From Competibacteraceae bacterium UBA2788 (GTDB lineage: Bacteria; Pseudomonadota; Gammaproteobacteria; Competibacterales; Competibacteraceae), in the NCBI GenBank assembly GCA_002352185.1, contig DEHY01000065.1:3405-10472 (forward strand): a stretch of 7,068 nucleotides of DNA, given 5' to 3'. A model generated the notes under the pieces. That model was given only the letters and a program-made list of their open reading frames with translations. It was not told the DNA's origin and did no database searches. Positions 6,632 through 7,068 of this stretch are shown piece after piece (position 1 is the first letter of the stretch; each line of letters opens with the position of its first letter). Position numbers and translations under genes: made by a program.

Positions 6632-7068
6632 ATGGATTTAACAACCACTTACATGGGGATGACACTGAAGCATCCCATCGTGGCGTCGGCGTCGCCGCTG
6701 TCGGGGAGCGTGGCCCAAATCAAGCGCCTGGAGGATGCGGGCGCAGCGGCGGTGGTCATGTTCTCGCTGTTCGAGGAGCAGTTGCAGCATGAGAGCGCGG
6801 CGCTGGAACATCTGATGACGGCCGGCACCGAGAGCTTTGCCGAGTCGTTGAGCTATTTTCCAGAGGTGGACGACTACACGGTCGGCCCCGACAGCTATCT
6901 GGAATTGCTGCGAAAAGCCTCGGAAGCGGTGGATATCCCCGTCATCGGCAGCCTGAACGGCATCACCAACACCGGCTGGATCGAGTACGCCCAGTTGATG
7001 CAGCAGGCGGGGGCCAAGGGGGTTGAACTCAACATTTATTACATCCCTGCCGATCTGACCACCAGCGG
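6632..7068 (+). CDS. Dihydroorotate dehydrogenase-like FMN-barrel protein (N-terminal part, cut by window edge)
   Basis: The 145 visible codons are open to the right edge; family members are about 300-340 residues, so a little under half is seen. The start [24 protein letters not shown] resembles the opening of class 1 DHOD-type FMN-binding TIM barrels, with the [10 protein letters not shown] strand at 15-24 and [15 protein letters not shown] at 36-50. VIGSLNG (104-110) and GVELNIYYI (130-138) are further barrel strands. In class 1A DHODs the latter strand reads ELN-x-SCPN with the catalytic Cys three residues after the Asn. Here Asn134 is kept but Tyr137 stands at the Cys position, and the SCPN turn is lost. 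A true pyrimidine role is therefore unlikely, and the protein should not be named pyrD. Its position 76 bases after PFOR suggests a redox function linked to that operon. The substrate is unknown. No defect is seen in the visible part. Confidence 0.88.
   Translation, partial: MDLTTTYMGMTLKHPIVASASPLSGSVAQIKRLEDAGAAAVVMFSLFEEQLQHESAALEHLMTAGTESFAESLSYFPEVDDYTVGPDSYLELLRKASEAVDIPVIGSLNGITNTGWIEYAQLMQQAGAKGVELNIYYIPADLTTS

Overview
This window looks like part of a GC-rich bacterial chromosome, most likely a proteobacterium with anaerobic or fermentative metabolism. Codon use is strongly GC-biased and the genes are hydrogenase maturation and pyruvate:ferredoxin chemistry. The lineage cannot be fixed from sequence reading alone. 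A gamma- or betaproteobacterium is a guess based on the general look of the proteins. No insertion sequence, CRISPR array, tRNA, rRNA or phage gene is visible.

Layout: bases 1-977 (minus strand) hold the N-terminal 325 codons of hypF, the carbamoyltransferase that starts synthesis of the CN ligands of [NiFe]-hydrogenases; the gene runs off the left edge. Bases 978-1260 are a divergent intergenic region with two short dyads that share the word TGGTTGCA. Three genes then follow on the plus strand with gaps of 57 and 76 bases. They are a GltD-like FAD/NAD(P)H oxidoreductase with an added 2[4Fe-4S] ferredoxin domain (1261-2913), a complete single-chain pyruvate:ferredoxin (flavodoxin) oxidoreductase of the NifJ type (2971-6555), and the first 145 codons of a dihydroorotate-dehydrogenase-like flavoprotein (6632 to the right edge).

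How the genes may work together: PFOR oxidises pyruvate and CoA to acetyl-CoA and CO2 and releases low-potential electrons through three [4Fe-4S] clusters. The upstream GltD-like protein has FAD, a probable NADP(H) site and its own ferredoxin domain, so it is a plausible partner passing electrons between PFOR (directly or through ferredoxin) and NAD(P)(H). The third protein has the DHOD-type FMN-barrel start but carries Tyr where class 1A DHODs have their catalytic Cys, so it is probably not a pyrimidine enzyme. The nearby divergent hypF fits a cell that also handles H2, but co-regulation is only inferred.

The gene families are recognisable and all the catalytic and cluster residues I checked in PFOR are present. 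The less-described aspects are the three-gene arrangement, the altered active site of the DHOD-like protein, and a GC-rich hairpin in each intercistronic gap.
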